A stretch of 64,000 nt of DNA from Microbacterium sp. Leaf151 (GTDB lineage: Bacteria > Actinomycetota > Actinomycetes > Actinomycetales > Microbacteriaceae), in NCBI RefSeq assembly GCF_001424225.1, contig NZ_LMOR01000001.1, positions 191,427 through 255,426 on the forward strand, written 5' to 3'. A model generated the notes under the pieces. It did no database searches and was not told where the DNA came from. It saw only the letters and a list, made by a program, of their open reading frames with translations. The position numbers were made by a program, and so were the translations under genes. This document shows positions 53,637 through 63,355 of the stretch, piece by piece; the stretch's first letter is position 1; each line of letters begins with the position of its first letter.

Positions 53637-54815
53637 TCACGCGGCGAGAACGCTGCGGCCGACGATCAGCCGCATGATCTCGTTCGTCCCCTCGAGGATC
53701 TGATGTACACGCAGGTCGCGGACCACCTTCTCGATGCCGTAGTCCTGCAGATACCCGTAGCCGCCGTGCAACTGCAGTGACTCGTTGGCGACGCGGAAGC
53801 CGACGTCGGTCGCGAAGCGCTTCGCCATGGCGCAGCGGGTAGCGGTGTCGGGGGCCCCGGCGTCGAGAGCGAGGGCCGCGTCGCGCACGAGGAGCCGCGC
53901 AGCCTCGAGCTCGGTGGCCATGTCGGCCACGGCGAACACCACCGACTGCTTCTCGGCCAGCGGCTCGCCGAACGTGAAGCGCTCGTGCACGTACGCGACC
54001 GCGCGGTCGAGCGCCCAGCGCGCCCCGCCCAGGGAGCAGGTCGCGATGTTGAGACGTCCGCCGTTCAGCGCGGTCATGGCAATCGAGAAGCCGCGGCCCT
54101 CACCGCCGAGGAGATTCTCGGCCGGCACCGACACCTCGTCGAGCACGACGGCGCGCGTGGGCTGCGCGTTCCAGCCCATCTTCTTCTCCTTCGGCCCGAA
54201 CGACAGTCCCCCGGCATCGGCGGGCACGAGGAACGCGCTGATCCCGCGAGCCCCCGGTTCACCCGTGCGGGCCATGACCACGTAGACGGATGCCTCGCCG
54301 GCACCCGAGATGAACTGCTTGACGCCGGTGAGCACGTACGTGTCGCCGTGACGGATCGCGGAGGTCGTGATGGCCGCGGCATCCGACCCCGCGCCCGGTT
54401 CGGTCAGGCAGTAGGCGCCGAGATCCTCCATCGCGACGAGACCGGGGAGCCAGCGCTCGCGCTGGGCGCCGGTGCCGTAGGCGTCGATCATCCAGGCCAC
54501 CATGTTGTGGATCGTGATGTAGGCCGTCACGGTGGGGTCGCCGTAGGCGAGCTCCTCGAAGATCGCGACCGCGTCGGCCCGTGTCAGCCCGGCGCCGCCC
54601 ACGTCGTCGTTGACGTAGACGCCGCCGAGACCCAGGTCACCCGCGCGGCGGAGGACGTCGCGGGGGAAGTGCTTCTCGACATCCCATTCGAGGGTGTGCG
54701 GAGCGAGCTCGGTCGCGGCGAAATCGCGGACGGCATCGAGGATGGCGGCGCGTTCGTCGGCCGAGAGGGTTCCGGCGGCCGGGGCGTCGAGCGCGGGGGC
54801 AGGGGTGGCGTCCAT
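53637..54815 (-). CDS. Acyl-CoA dehydrogenase (short/branched-chain type)
   Basis: 392 residues. Standard domains are visible: YCLTEPGAGSDAAAITT, KQFISGAGEASVYVVMARTGEPGARGISAFLVP, and LHGGYGYLQDYGIEKVVRDLRVHQILEGTNEIMR at the C-terminus, close to isobutyryl-CoA dehydrogenases. It gives electrons to ETF, encoded 2 kb away. A palindrome centred on GGACGTCC lies upstream. Confidence 0.92.
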   Translation of the reverse strand: MDATPAPALDAPAAGTLSADERAAILDAVRDFAATELAPHTLEWDVEKHFPRDVLRRAGDLGLGGVYVNDDVGGAGLTRADAVAIFEELAYGDPTVTAYITIHNMVAWMIDAYGTGAQRERWLPGLVAMEDLGAYCLTEPGAGSDAAAITTSAIRHGDTYVLTGVKQFISGAGEASVYVVMARTGEPGARGISAFLVPADAGGLSFGPKEKKMGWNAQPTRAVVLDEVSVPAENLLGGEGRGFSIAMTALNGGRLNIATCSLGGARWALDRAVAYVHERFTFGEPLAEKQSVVFAVADMATELEAARLLVRDAALALDAGAPDTATRCAMAKRFATDVGFRVANESLQLHGGYGYLQDYGIEKVVRDLRVHQILEGTNEIMRLIVGRSVLAA

Positions 54816-54860
54816 GCGGCTCTCCTTCGTGAGGGCGACGGCGTCGTCGCACCTCCCAGA

Positions 54861-54880
54861 TTAGCTGGACGTCCTAGTAA
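54861..54880. promoter_or_regulatory. Palindromic site upstream of the acyl-CoA dehydrogenase
   Basis: The core GGACGTCC is a perfect 8-bp palindrome flanked by TTA and TAA in symmetric positions, 46 bases before the start codon in an AT-richer stretch. It is probably an operator; TAATCT on the minus strand, just inside it, could be a -10. Confidence 0.5.
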
Positions 54881-54912
54881 TTGGTAGGGCACGCGAGCAA
54901 ACGGCTGTCGAC

Positions 54913-54991
54913 GCACGCTCGAGAAACGCTCCGCCGCGCGAGAAACGCGGTGACGAGGCGTGTCTTCCGCGCGAGAGCGTTTCTCGCGTGC
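54913..54991. repeat. Intergenic palindrome with three copies of CGAGAAACGC
   Basis: GCACGCTCGAGAAACGCTC (54913-54931) pairs with GAGCGTTTCTCGCGTGC (54975-54991), with a 2-base bulge. A third copy of CGAGAAACGC lies between the arms. It ends ten bases before the transporter's stop codon. Confidence 0.65.
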
Positions 54992-55000
54992 CCGAAGGAC

Positions 55001-55738
55001 CTACGCGGATGCCACGCCGAACAACGACCCCACGAGATAGGTCGCGCCGAGGGCCAGCGCGCCGCCGATCACGGTCCGCAGGATCGCGCGCCCGCGCCGC
55101 GCTCCGCCGATCCACGCGGCGAGGTAGCCGGTGACCGCGAGGGCGATCAGCACAGCCACGAAGGTGAGGGCGATGCGCACCTCGACGGGCGAGAGCAGGA
55201 TCGTGAGCAGCGGAAGGACGGCTCCGACGGTGAACGCCACGGCCGAGGCCAGCGCCGCCGTCCACGGACTCACCACGTCCTCGGCGTCGAGGTTCAGCTC
55301 GACCGACAGGTGGGCCTTGAGGGCATCGGATGCCGTGAGCTCGGTCGCGACGCGCCTCGCGGTGTCGCGCGAGAGCCCCTGGGCCTCGTACAGGCCCACG
55401 AGCTCGGCGAACTCGGCATCCGGATCCTCCGCGAGTTCGCGGCGCTCCTTCTGGATGAGCGCGTGCTCACTGTCGCGCTGACTGGACACCGAGATGTACT
55501 CCCCCAGCGCCATCGAGATCGCACCTCCCACCAGGGCGGCGAGGCCGGCCACGAGCACCGGTCCGGTCGCGGTCGTCGCTCCCGCGACGCCCACCACGAC
55601 CGCCGCGGTCGACACGATGCCGTCGTTCGCGCCGAGCACGCCGGCGCGGAGCCCGTTGAGGCGCTGCGAGAGGCCCTGGCGGTGGGGCTCCTCGGGGTGG
55701 GCTCCGGGCGGCGGACCGCCGGCGGCATCCTGGATCAT
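55001..55738 (-). CDS. VIT1/CCC1-family iron or manganese transporter
   Basis: 245 residues with five predicted membrane helices. The first helix reads LRAGVLGANDGIVSTAAVVVGVAGA and the second contains GGAISMALGEYISVSSQRDSE, the CCC1 signatures. The charged cytoplasmic domain (QKERRELAEDPDAEFAEL) between helices 2 and 3 is typical. It moves Fe or Mn across the membrane; the direction is not deducible. The ATG at 55738 precedes a short Pro-rich lead-in. Confidence 0.88.
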   Translation of the reverse strand: MIQDAAGGPPPGAHPEEPHRQGLSQRLNGLRAGVLGANDGIVSTAAVVVGVAGATTATGPVLVAGLAALVGGAISMALGEYISVSSQRDSEHALIQKERRELAEDPDAEFAELVGLYEAQGLSRDTARRVATELTASDALKAHLSVELNLDAEDVVSPWTAALASAVAFTVGAVLPLLTILLSPVEVRIALTFVAVLIALAVTGYLAAWIGGARRGRAILRTVIGGALALGATYLVGSLFGVASA

Positions 55739-55922
55739 GCGACGAGCGTACGACCGCCATGGGCGTCCGGGGCGGCGAGGACCGATCGACACCTCGCCCG
55801 TGTGCGGATCGGCGGCCGCGTTATCGCGCCGTTCACCCGCCCGTCACGCGATCCGGGCAAAATCCACAGGATCGCGCCACCCGCGCGGTTCGCATCCCCA
55901 CCCGAATCCGAGGACACGCCCC

Positions 55923-58900
55923 ATGCCTTCGCCCCTCCTCCGACGCGCTGCCGCGTTCACCGCGACGACCGCGGCCGTGTGCGCGCTCGCCCTGACGAGT
56001 GCCCCCGTGGCATCCGCCGCGATCGTGCCCGACCCGGTGCGCGCCTCGCCCACCGACACGGCAGTGAGCCTGCACCCGATCGGCACGTACGAGACGGGAG
56101 TGTTCGATCAGTCGGCCGCCGAGATCGTGCACGCCTACAAGAACCGTCTCCTCGTCGTGAACGCCCAGGCCGGTGCGGTCGACGTCCTCGATAACAGCGA
56201 CCCGACGGCACCGAAGAAGCTCTACTCGCTCGCCGGCACGGGTGTCGCGAACTCCGTCGCCGTTCGCGGCGACGGCCTCGGTGTCATCGCCCTCGAGGAC
56301 GCCGACAAGACGTCGCCTGGTCGTTTGGTCTTCTTCGACGCGGATGCCACGACGCCCACGATCCTCGGCGAAGTCACCGTCGGCGCTCTCCCCGACATGG
56401 TGACGATCTCGGACGACGGCACGTACGCGGTCGTCGCCAACGAGGGCGAGCCCGCCGACGATTTCTCGGTCGACCCCGAGGGATCGGTGGGCGTCGTGTC
56501 GCTGCCCGCCGGCAAGAGCGCACCGGCCCAGGATGCCGTGCGCACGGCGGGATTCGGCGCGTTCGAGGCGGTCGCAGAGAACTCGGGTGTCCGAATCTTC
56601 GGTCCCGACGTGGCCGCCCCCGACCAGGGCGGTACCCCGCTCGCCGCGAACCGCGTGAGCCGGAACCTCGAGCCCGAGTTCGTCGCCGTCGCCGGCGGCA
56701 CCGCGTACGTGACGCTGCAGGAGGCGAACTCGTTCGCCGTCGTGGACCTGGCCTCTGCCACCGTCACCGCCCTTACTCCGCTGGGGGTCAAGCCGTACTA
56801 CTCCGGCGTCACGCTCGACGCGAGCGACCGCGATCCCCAGGGCGCACCGACGTACAACCAGTCGAGCTACTACGACCTCTATGGCATGTACATGCCCGAC
56901 GGCATCCAGGCCTACGAGGTGGACGGCGAGACCTTCCTCGTCACCGCCAACGAGGGCGACGGGCGCGCATGGGGCGATTACACCGACACCGCCCGTGTCG
57001 GTGACCTCGGAGAAGACGGTCTCGCACCGATCTGCGACAACCAGGCCGTCAGTCAGATCGACGACGCCCAACTCGGTCGTCTCAACATCGCCACCGACAT
57101 GGGCCTGAACGACGACGGTACCTGCTACACCAGCCTCTACACCTTCGGTGGCCGCGGCTTCTCGGTGTGGGACACCGATGGCAACCGGATGTTCGACTCC
57201 AACGCCGACTTCGAGGCCATCACCCACGACGCCAACCCCGACTTCTTCAACTCCAACCACTCGGAGTCCAACCTCGAGGGCCGCAGCGACGACAAGGGCC
57301 CCGAGCCCGAGAACCTCGCGATCGGCGAGATCGACGGGCGCACCTACGCCTTCATCGGCCTCGAGCGCGTGGGCGGCGTGATGACCTACGACATCACCGA
57401 CCCCCAGAACGCCACCTTCGCCGGGTACGTCAACAACCGCGACTTCTCGGTCTCGATGGAGGACGATCTCACCGGTGACGAGGCGGCCGACCGCACGCTG
57501 CTGTCGAAGGCCGGCGACCTCGGTCCCGAGGGCGTCGACTTCATCCCCGCCGCGAGCTCGCCGAACGGGCGACCGCTCGTCGTCGTCGGCAACGAGGTCT
57601 CGGGAACCACGACCGTCTTCGAGGTCTCGGACCCGAGCGTGAAGAACATCGACATCTTGACGATCAACGACTTCCACGGCCGCCTCGAGGCGGGCACGCA
57701 GGGCGAGGCCGGCGCCGCCGTCATCGCCGGTGCGGTGAAGGCGAAGGAAGCCGCGAACCCGAACACGCTGTTCGTCTCCGCGGGCGACAACATCGGCGCC
57801 TCGACGTTCACCTCGCTGATCCAGGACGACCAGCCGACCATCGACACGCTGAAGGCCTCGGGCCTCGACGTCTCGGCCGTCGGCAACCACGAGTTCGACC
57901 GCGGCTTCGCCGACCTCACCGACCGCGTGCTTCCCGAGTACGGCGGTGGGGAGTTCGGGCTCGGCGCGAACGTGTACAAGGCGGGGACGAAGGAGCCCGT
58001 ACTCGACGAGTACGCGATCAAGGACGTCGACGGCGTGCGCGTCGCCTTCATCGGCACCGTGACGCCGGACACCGCGACCATGGTCGACCCGGCCGGGATC
58101 GCCAGCCTCGAGTTCGGCGACCAGCTCGAGGCCGCCAACCGAGTTGCCGACGAGATCACCGCGGGCGATCTGGCCGACGTCATCGTGCTGCTCACCCACT
58201 CGGGAGCCGCGACCTCGAACGACTGCGCCGCCCTCGCCGCCGATCAGGCCGGCTTCGGCAACCTCGCCACCAACGCCGCGCCCGAGATCGACGCGATCGT
58301 GTCCGCGCACACGCACCAGACGTACGCGTGCGACATCGCTGTGGCCGGCACCGACCGCACCCGCCCGGTGATCCAGGCGTCGGAGTACGGAAAGGCGATG
58401 GGTCAGCTCTCGCTCGCGTGGGACACCCGCACCGACTCCCTCGCTTCCGTCTCAGGCACCACGTTCCCGCTCGCGGGCGCCTTCGCCCCCGACGCGGCCA
58501 TCGCGGCGCAGGTCGCCGAGTACGTCGCACAGGCCGATGTGATCGGCGCCGAGCCGGTCGGCATGATCAGCGGAGACATCCTGCGCGGAGGCACTCCGAC
58601 GGGCTCGGACCGCGGCGTCGAGTCGTCGATGGGTAACTGGGTCGCCGACGTCTACCTGTGGGCGACGTCGGAGAACAACGAGTTCGCCGGCACCCCGGCC
58701 CAGATCGCGCTCATGAACCCGGGCGGCCTCCGCGCCGACCTGCTGAAGGGCGACGACGGCGTGGTGACGTACAAGGAAGCAGCGCTCGTGCAGCCCTTCG
58801 CCAACACCCTCGTGACGGTGACCCTCACGGGCGACCAGATCCGCGGCATCCTGAACGAGCAGTGGAAGGCGACGGGCGACCGCCCGAAGCTGCACCTCGG

Positions 58901-59405
58901 CGTCTCGGACGGGTTCACTTACGAATACCGGCAGGATGCGAGCAACCCGCGCGTGGGCAGCGTCGTTTCGATGTCGTACCAGGGCAAGCCGATCGCGCCG
59001 ACCGACACCTTCACCGTCGTGACGAACTCGTTCCTCGCGAACGGCGGAGACGGCTTTGCGACCTTCGCCAAGGGCACCGACCGCACCGACACCGGGCAGG
59101 TCGACCTCGACGCGACGCTGGAGTACTTCCAGGCAACCTCGCCGGTCGACCCGGCCCCGCTCGGTCGGGCGATCCTCGCGACCGCCGAGATCCCGGGCGG
59201 TGGCTCGAACGGAGGCGCGGGCGGGGGCTCGGTGCAGCCGGGCAGCGGATCGGGTCAGCCGGGCTCGGGCCAGGCCGCGGGCACTCGCCCCGGTAGCGGC
59301 CTCGCCGTCACCGGTGCCGAGATGCCGTGGGGTATCGCCCTCGCGGGCGGGTTCCTCGTGGTCGCGGGAGGTCTCGCCGCCGCGCTTCGTCGCCGCCGCG
59401 TCTGA
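55923..59405 (+). CDS. Cell-wall-anchored 5'-nucleotidase with N-terminal beta-propeller
   Basis: 1160 residues. A signal peptide covers ~1-32. Residues ~40-570 form a choice-of-anchor-I/alkaline-phosphatase-like propeller with repeated GxxPD and ANEGEP/ANEGDGRA segments. From ~577 comes a metallophosphatase (LTINDFHGRLEAG, SAGDNIG, GNHEFDRGF, SAHTHQTYA). The 5'-nucleotidase C-terminal domain follows (NPGGLRADL, NSFLANGGDGF). After a Gly/Ser/Gln-rich stalk come the sortase-type motif LAVTG, a hydrophobic helix and an Arg-rich end. It likely releases phosphate from nucleotides outside the cell. Confidence 0.9.
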   Translation: MPSPLLRRAAAFTATTAAVCALALTSAPVASAAIVPDPVRASPTDTAVSLHPIGTYETGVFDQSAAEIVHAYKNRLLVVNAQAGAVDVLDNSDPTAPKKLYSLAGTGVANSVAVRGDGLGVIALEDADKTSPGRLVFFDADATTPTILGEVTVGALPDMVTISDDGTYAVVANEGEPADDFSVDPEGSVGVVSLPAGKSAPAQDAVRTAGFGAFEAVAENSGVRIFGPDVAAPDQGGTPLAANRVSRNLEPEFVAVAGGTAYVTLQEANSFAVVDLASATVTALTPLGVKPYYSGVTLDASDRDPQGAPTYNQSSYYDLYGMYMPDGIQAYEVDGETFLVTANEGDGRAWGDYTDTARVGDLGEDGLAPICDNQAVSQIDDAQLGRLNIATDMGLNDDGTCYTSLYTFGGRGFSVWDTDGNRMFDSNADFEAITHDANPDFFNSNHSESNLEGRSDDKGPEPENLAIGEIDGRTYAFIGLERVGGVMTYDITDPQNATFAGYVNNRDFSVSMEDDLTGDEAADRTLLSKAGDLGPEGVDFIPAASSPNGRPLVVVGNEVSGTTTVFEVSDPSVKNIDILTINDFHGRLEAGTQGEAGAAVIAGAVKAKEAANPNTLFVSAGDNIGASTFTSLIQDDQPTIDTLKASGLDVSAVGNHEFDRGFADLTDRVLPEYGGGEFGLGANVYKAGTKEPVLDEYAIKDVDGVRVAFIGTVTPDTATMVDPAGIASLEFGDQLEAANRVADEITAGDLADVIVLLTHSGAATSNDCAALAADQAGFGNLATNAAPEIDAIVSAHTHQTYACDIAVAGTDRTRPVIQASEYGKAMGQLSLAWDTRTDSLASVSGTTFPLAGAFAPDAAIAAQVAEYVAQADVIGAEPVGMISGDILRGGTPTGSDRGVESSMGNWVADVYLWATSENNEFAGTPAQIALMNPGGLRADLLKGDDGVVTYKEAALVQPFANTLVTVTLTGDQIRGILNEQWKATGDRPKLHLGVSDGFTYEYRQDASNPRVGSVVSMSYQGKPIAPTDTFTVVTNSFLANGGDGFATFAKGTDRTDTGQVDLDATLEYFQATSPVDPAPLGRAILATAEIPGGGSNGGAGGGSVQPGSGSGQPGSGQAAGTRPGSGLAVTGAEMPWGIALAGGFLVVAGGLAAALRRRRV

Positions 59406-59422
59406 CACCCGGCATGTGGATC

Positions 59423-59448
59423 GGCCCTCACCCTCGCGGGTGGGGGCC
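59423..59448 (+). terminator. Hairpin terminator after the nucleotidase gene
   Basis: GGCCCTCACCC and GGGTGGGGGCC form an 11-bp stem with a 4-base loop (one G-T pair), 17 bases after the stop codon and between convergent genes. Confidence 0.8.
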
Positions 59449-59477
59449 GTTCCCGTTCCGCCGGGCCGCCGCCCGGG

Positions 59478-60194
59478 TCAGGACCGCCGTACGGTGACGC
59501 CGACCCCGGATGCCGCGGCCTCGACCCTCCACACCTGACCCGCGCCGCGCACGGTCACCGCGCCCTCGGCATCCACGATCAGCGCGGTGTGCTCATCGAT
59601 CGCGACGCCCTCGCCCACGAGCCCCGCGTCGACAGCGGCGACGAGGCGCGACAGCGTCCCCCACTGCGCCGCGTGCACGTCGACGGCGAAGCGCACGAGA
59701 CCGAGACCGTCGCACACCTCCACCTCGTCGAGTTCCTCCGCCGCGTCCTCCGACACCACGTCGACACCGCCGATGCGGTAGCCACCGACCACGGCTCGTT
59801 CTGCGGCGATCGCCGAGCCGGCGGAGAAGCCGGCGTAGGGCATCCCCCGCGTCACGCGCGTGCGAACGGCATCCCGTATCCCGGAGAACGACTCGAGGTA
59901 GGCCGGGGTCAGCCCGCCGCCCACGAAAACGGCGTCGGCGTCGATCACGGGCGAGGCGAACGTCTCCCCCTCGACGATCGCCTCGATGCGGACCTCCTCG
60001 GGCGCCGCGCCCGCGGCCTCCACGACGCCGCGGAATCGCGCGGCCGACGCGTCGTCGTCAGTCTCGAGCACGAGCAGCACCGCGATCGTCGGGGCACGTT
60101 CACCCGCCGCCGCCCGCGCTTCGTCCACGAAGGACCGCAACAGGTCGCCACATCGCGCGATGTCGCGCCCGCCGCCGAGAAGATGCACGCTCAT
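59478..60194 (-). CDS. Peptidase S51 family protein (cyanophycinase-like)
   Basis: 238 residues. It has the class I glutamine-amidotransferase-like fold with the nucleophile serine in YAGFSAGSAIAA and the earlier FVGGGLTPAYL, both S51 hallmarks. Members cleave dipeptides with acidic residues or cyanophycin. No signal peptide, so cytoplasmic. Preference unknown. Confidence 0.85.
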   Translation of the reverse strand: MSVHLLGGGRDIARCGDLLRSFVDEARAAAGERAPTIAVLLVLETDDDASAARFRGVVEAAGAAPEEVRIEAIVEGETFASPVIDADAVFVGGGLTPAYLESFSGIRDAVRTRVTRGMPYAGFSAGSAIAAERAVVGGYRIGGVDVVSEDAAEELDEVEVCDGLGLVRFAVDVHAAQWGTLSRLVAAVDAGLVGEGVAIDEHTALIVDAEGAVTVRGAGQVWRVEAAASGVGVTVRRS

Positions 60195-60233
60195 CGGATC
60201 AGTATCACCGTCGCGGTGGATAGCCTGGGCGGC

Positions 60234-60650
60234 ATGACCTCGCCGCGCAGCGCCGGACGATCCGCGTCGGCAACGAGCGGCTCACCGGGCCCGACGTTCT
60301 GGCTCTTCAGCGTTACCGGCGTCGTCGCCATGATCGCCGCGTGGGTGTGGTTCGGGATGGCGTTCGAAGAAGAGATGAGCGATCAGCCCAAGGCCGTCTC
60401 GGCGGGGACGACGATGGCCGGTTTCGGCGCCAGCCTCGGCATTCCGCCCCTCGTGCTGGCCCACGTGATCGGGCTGGGCTTGCTCGGGTTCACGGCGTTC
60501 CCCGGGCGGCGCCGCACCGGCCGCGTCTGGATCTGGGCGGTGGCGAGCGTCACGGTCGCGTCGATCATCGGTCTGCTCGTGGCTCAGTGGCTCTTCGCCG
60601 GACGACTGTTCCTGATGGGCGCCGACGGCCAGTCGACCTTCGTACCCTGA
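60234..60650 (+). CDS. Small membrane protein of unknown function
   Basis: 138 residues with about three hydrophobic helices (FWLFSVTGVVAMIAAWVWF, LVLAHVIGLGLLGF, WAVASVTVASIIGLLVAQWLF). I do not recognise the family. It is divergent from the S51 gene. Codon use fits the genome, so it is probably real. Only the first ATG leaves a sensible Ser-rich lead before the first helix. Confidence 0.7.
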   Translation: MTSPRSAGRSASATSGSPGPTFWLFSVTGVVAMIAAWVWFGMAFEEEMSDQPKAVSAGTTMAGFGASLGIPPLVLAHVIGLGLLGFTAFPGRRRTGRVWIWAVASVTVASIIGLLVAQWLFAGRLFLMGADGQSTFVP

Positions 60651-60680
60651 CCCTGCCGGCGTCCGGCGGCGATCACACGC

Positions 60681-60762
60681 GCACAACGGCGGGCGCAGTG
60701 CGCGACACGCCGACGCCGTGGGACGGGGAGCGGCGCGCCGTCGACGGCCCCCGCCGTTGTGC
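60681..60762. repeat. Intergenic palindrome GCACAACGGCGGG
   Basis: GCACAACGGCGGG (60681-60693) and CCCGCCGTTGTGC (60750-60762) are a perfect 13-bp inverted pair around a 56-base interior, between the convergent membrane-protein and thiolase genes. Confidence 0.75.
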
Positions 60763-60773
60763 ACAGCGGGGAC

Positions 60774-61952
60774 TCAGTACCGCCGCAGCAACGCCGCCAG
60801 CGCCTGGCCGCCGCCGATGCACATCGTGACGACCGCATACTCGAGGTCGCGGCGCTGCAGGTCGAGCGCCGCGCGCACCGTGAGGATCGCCCCCGTCGCG
60901 CCGACCGGGTGACCCAGCGCGATCGCGCCGCCGTACGGGTTCACCTTCGCGGGGTCGAGGCCCGCATCGCGGATCACCGCGACCGCCTGGGCGGCGAACG
61001 CCTCGTTCAGCTCGATCACGTCGACGTCGGCCGGGGTGAGTCCCGTCTGCTCCCACAACCGCTGCAGGGCGAGGACGGGGGCGTAGCCCATGATCTCGGG
61101 GTCGACGCCGGCGGTGGTCACGGCCTCCAGCGTCACGAGACCGGTGAGGCCGCGGTCGCGCACCTCCTCTTCGCGCATCAGCACGGTCGCGGCGGCGCCG
61201 TCGTTGATGCCCGACGAGTTGCCGGCGGTGACCGAACCCTCCTTCTCGAACGCCGGGCGCAGCCCCGCCAGCGCCTCGAGAGTGGTGCCAGGGCGCGGGT
61301 GCTCGTCGACCGCGACCTCGACCGGCCGCTTACCGCCTGTGGTCACGGGCACGATCTCTTCCGCGAAGGCCGCGCGGGCGGCATCCGTGGCCGCCCTCCG
61401 CTGGCTCTCGACGGCGAACGCGTCCTGCTCCTCGCGCGACACCCCGTATCGGGATGCCACGACCTCGGCCGTCGTGCCCATGTGCCGGCCGCTGAACGGG
61501 TCGGTGAGGATCGCCAGCGTCCCGTCGAGGAGGGTGCGGTCGCCGAGTCGGCTGTTGCCGCGGGCGCCGTAGTCGAGGAAGGGCGTGCGCGACATGCTCT
61601 CGTCGCCGCCGGCGACCGCGACGTCGATGCCACCCCAGCGCAGCTCCTGGGCGGCCGACCAGATGGCCTGCAGGCCCGAGCCGCACAGGCGGTTCACGGT
61701 GAAGGCGGGGACGCGGGTGGGCAGCCCCGCGGCGAGCGCGACGCGCCGGGCGTTGTAGGCGTCGGGGCCGTTCTGGGCGATGCAGCCCATGACGACCTCG
61801 TCGATGTCGCCCGCGTCCACCCCGCCCCGACGCAGGGCCTCGGTGACGGCGACGGCGCCGAGCTCATGGGCGTCCACGCTCGAGAGCGCCCCGCCGAAAG
61901 ACCCGATGGGCGTCCGCGCTCCCGAAACGATGACGATCCTGGGCGCCGACAT
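60774..61952 (-). CDS. Thiolase (acetyl-CoA acetyltransferase)
   Basis: 392 residues. The active-site Cys is in [12 protein letters not shown]. Later come [20 protein letters not shown], the His in [15 protein letters not shown] and the second Cys in VTMCIGGGQ. It condenses or cleaves acyl-CoAs. Its ATG overlaps the prpC stop by one base, so it is co-expressed with the methylcitrate genes. That may reflect odd-chain or branched-chain degradation feeding propionyl-CoA. Confidence 0.93.
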   Translation of the reverse strand: MSAPRIVIVSGARTPIGSFGGALSSVDAHELGAVAVTEALRRGGVDAGDIDEVVMGCIAQNGPDAYNARRVALAAGLPTRVPAFTVNRLCGSGLQAIWSAAQELRWGGIDVAVAGGDESMSRTPFLDYGARGNSRLGDRTLLDGTLAILTDPFSGRHMGTTAEVVASRYGVSREEQDAFAVESQRRAATDAARAAFAEEIVPVTTGGKRPVEVAVDEHPRPGTTLEALAGLRPAFEKEGSVTAGNSSGINDGAAATVLMREEEVRDRGLTGLVTLEAVTTAGVDPEIMGYAPVLALQRLWEQTGLTPADVDVIELNEAFAAQAVAVIRDAGLDPAKVNPYGGAIALGHPVGATGAILTVRAALDLQRRDLEYAVVTMCIGGGQALAALLRRY

Positions 61953-63136
61953 CAGCCCACCGCCTCTTCGGCTCGCTCCTGCGCCTCGACGTCAGCGGCA
62001 TCCGCGATGTATCCCTCGACGTGCCGCTCATCGGGACCGACGTAGGCCGACAGCGGACGGATGAGGGCGTTCGACGCCTGCTGCTCCCTGATGTGGGCGG
62101 TCCAGCCGGTCACCCGCGCCGCGACGAAGAGCGGCGTGAAGGTGAGGGTGTCGAAGCCCATCAGGTCGTAGGCCGGACCCGAGGGGTAGTCGAGGTTCGG
62201 GTAGATGCCCTTGCGCTCGACGAACTGCGCCTCGAGGGCGTCGTAGAGCGCGGCGACGTCGGGGCGGTCGTAGTGGGCGACGAGGGTGTCGAGCGCGGCC
62301 TTCATCGTCGGTACGCGCGAGTCGCCGCGCTTGTACACGCGGTGGCCGAAGCCCATGATCTTGCGCTTCTCGGCGAGGGCTGTGTCGAGCCACGGGCCGA
62401 CGTTCTCGGCGGAGCCGATCTCGGTGAACACGTGCAGCACGGCCTCGTTCGCCCCGCCGTGCAGCGGGCCCTTGAGGGCGCCGATCGCGCCCACCACCGC
62501 CGAGTAGAGGTCGCTGAGCGTCGAGGCGATGACGCGAGCGGTAAAGGTCGAGGCGTTGAAGGAGTGCTCGGCGTAGAGGGTCATCGAGCGGTTGAACGCG
62601 TCGACGACGACGGGGTCGGCCTCCTCACCGAACGTCATCCACAGGAAATTCGCCGCGTAATCGAGGTCGTCGCGGGGCTCGATGAGCTCCTCACCACGGC
62701 GGCGGCGCTGCCCGTACGCGACGGCGGCGGGGAGCTCCGCCCACAGGCGGATGCTGCGCTCCAGGTTCTCCTCGGGGGTGCCCACGGCATCCATGACGTT
62801 CGCGATGCCCGCCGTCTCGCGCGCGCCGATCACGCTCACGGCGGTGCGCACCTCGTCCATCGGGTGGGCCGCCGTCGGCAGCAGGTCGATCGCGGCGCGG
62901 ACGTCGTCGGTCAACGCCCGGTGCTGGCGCTCGACCTGGCGCAGGGCGGCGAGCTGTGCGGCATCCGGAAGCTCCCCGTTCCACAACAGGTACGCCACCG
63001 CCTCGAAGGGCTGGGTGGCGGCGAGCTCCTGCACGGGGTATCCGCGGTACAGCAGGCTGTTGGTTTCGGGGTTCACCTTGCTGACGGCGGTCTCGTCGAC
63101 CGTGACGCCGGCGAGGCCCTTCTTGATGTCGGTCAT
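61952..63136 (-). CDS. prpC: 2-methylcitrate synthase / citrate synthase
   Basis: 394 residues. Active-site segments are FNASTFTARVIASTLSDLYSAVVGAIGALKGPLHGGANE, FGHRVYKRGDSR and ARVTGWTAHIREQ. It condenses propionyl-CoA with oxaloacetate to 2-methylcitrate. It lies between prpB and the thiolase. Confidence 0.93.
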   Translation of the reverse strand: MTDIKKGLAGVTVDETAVSKVNPETNSLLYRGYPVQELAATQPFEAVAYLLWNGELPDAAQLAALRQVERQHRALTDDVRAAIDLLPTAAHPMDEVRTAVSVIGARETAGIANVMDAVGTPEENLERSIRLWAELPAAVAYGQRRRRGEELIEPRDDLDYAANFLWMTFGEEADPVVVDAFNRSMTLYAEHSFNASTFTARVIASTLSDLYSAVVGAIGALKGPLHGGANEAVLHVFTEIGSAENVGPWLDTALAEKRKIMGFGHRVYKRGDSRVPTMKAALDTLVAHYDRPDVAALYDALEAQFVERKGIYPNLDYPSGPAYDLMGFDTLTFTPLFVAARVTGWTAHIREQQASNALIRPLSAYVGPDERHVEGYIADAADVEAQERAEEAVG

Positions 63137-63246
63137 CGTCTCTCCCTCGAGTCGTGCTCGGTGTCCATGGTGCCGGATTCTGCGGGCGCGGTGCGGGGAA
63201 CTTCGTCCCCATTTCGGCTGCCAGGGTGCCCGGCGAGGCGAGCCAT

Positions 63247-63317
63247 GTCCCGATTCCGGCTGTCTGGAGCCGCCCCAGACAGCCGAAAACGGGACGCGGT
63301 CTGCACGAATCGGGACA
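63247..63317. repeat. Intergenic palindrome GTCCCGATTCCGGC
   Basis: Arms 63247-63267 and 63275-63295 pair at 19 of 21 positions (7-base loop). A third word, GAATCGGGACA (63307-63317), repeats the left arm in reverse. It lies in the 219-base gap between prpB and prpC, same orientation; a possible attenuator or terminator inside the operon. Confidence 0.7.
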
Positions 63318-63355
63318 CGGTTCGCCGAACCGCTGCGACCGGACGCCCCGCCGCG

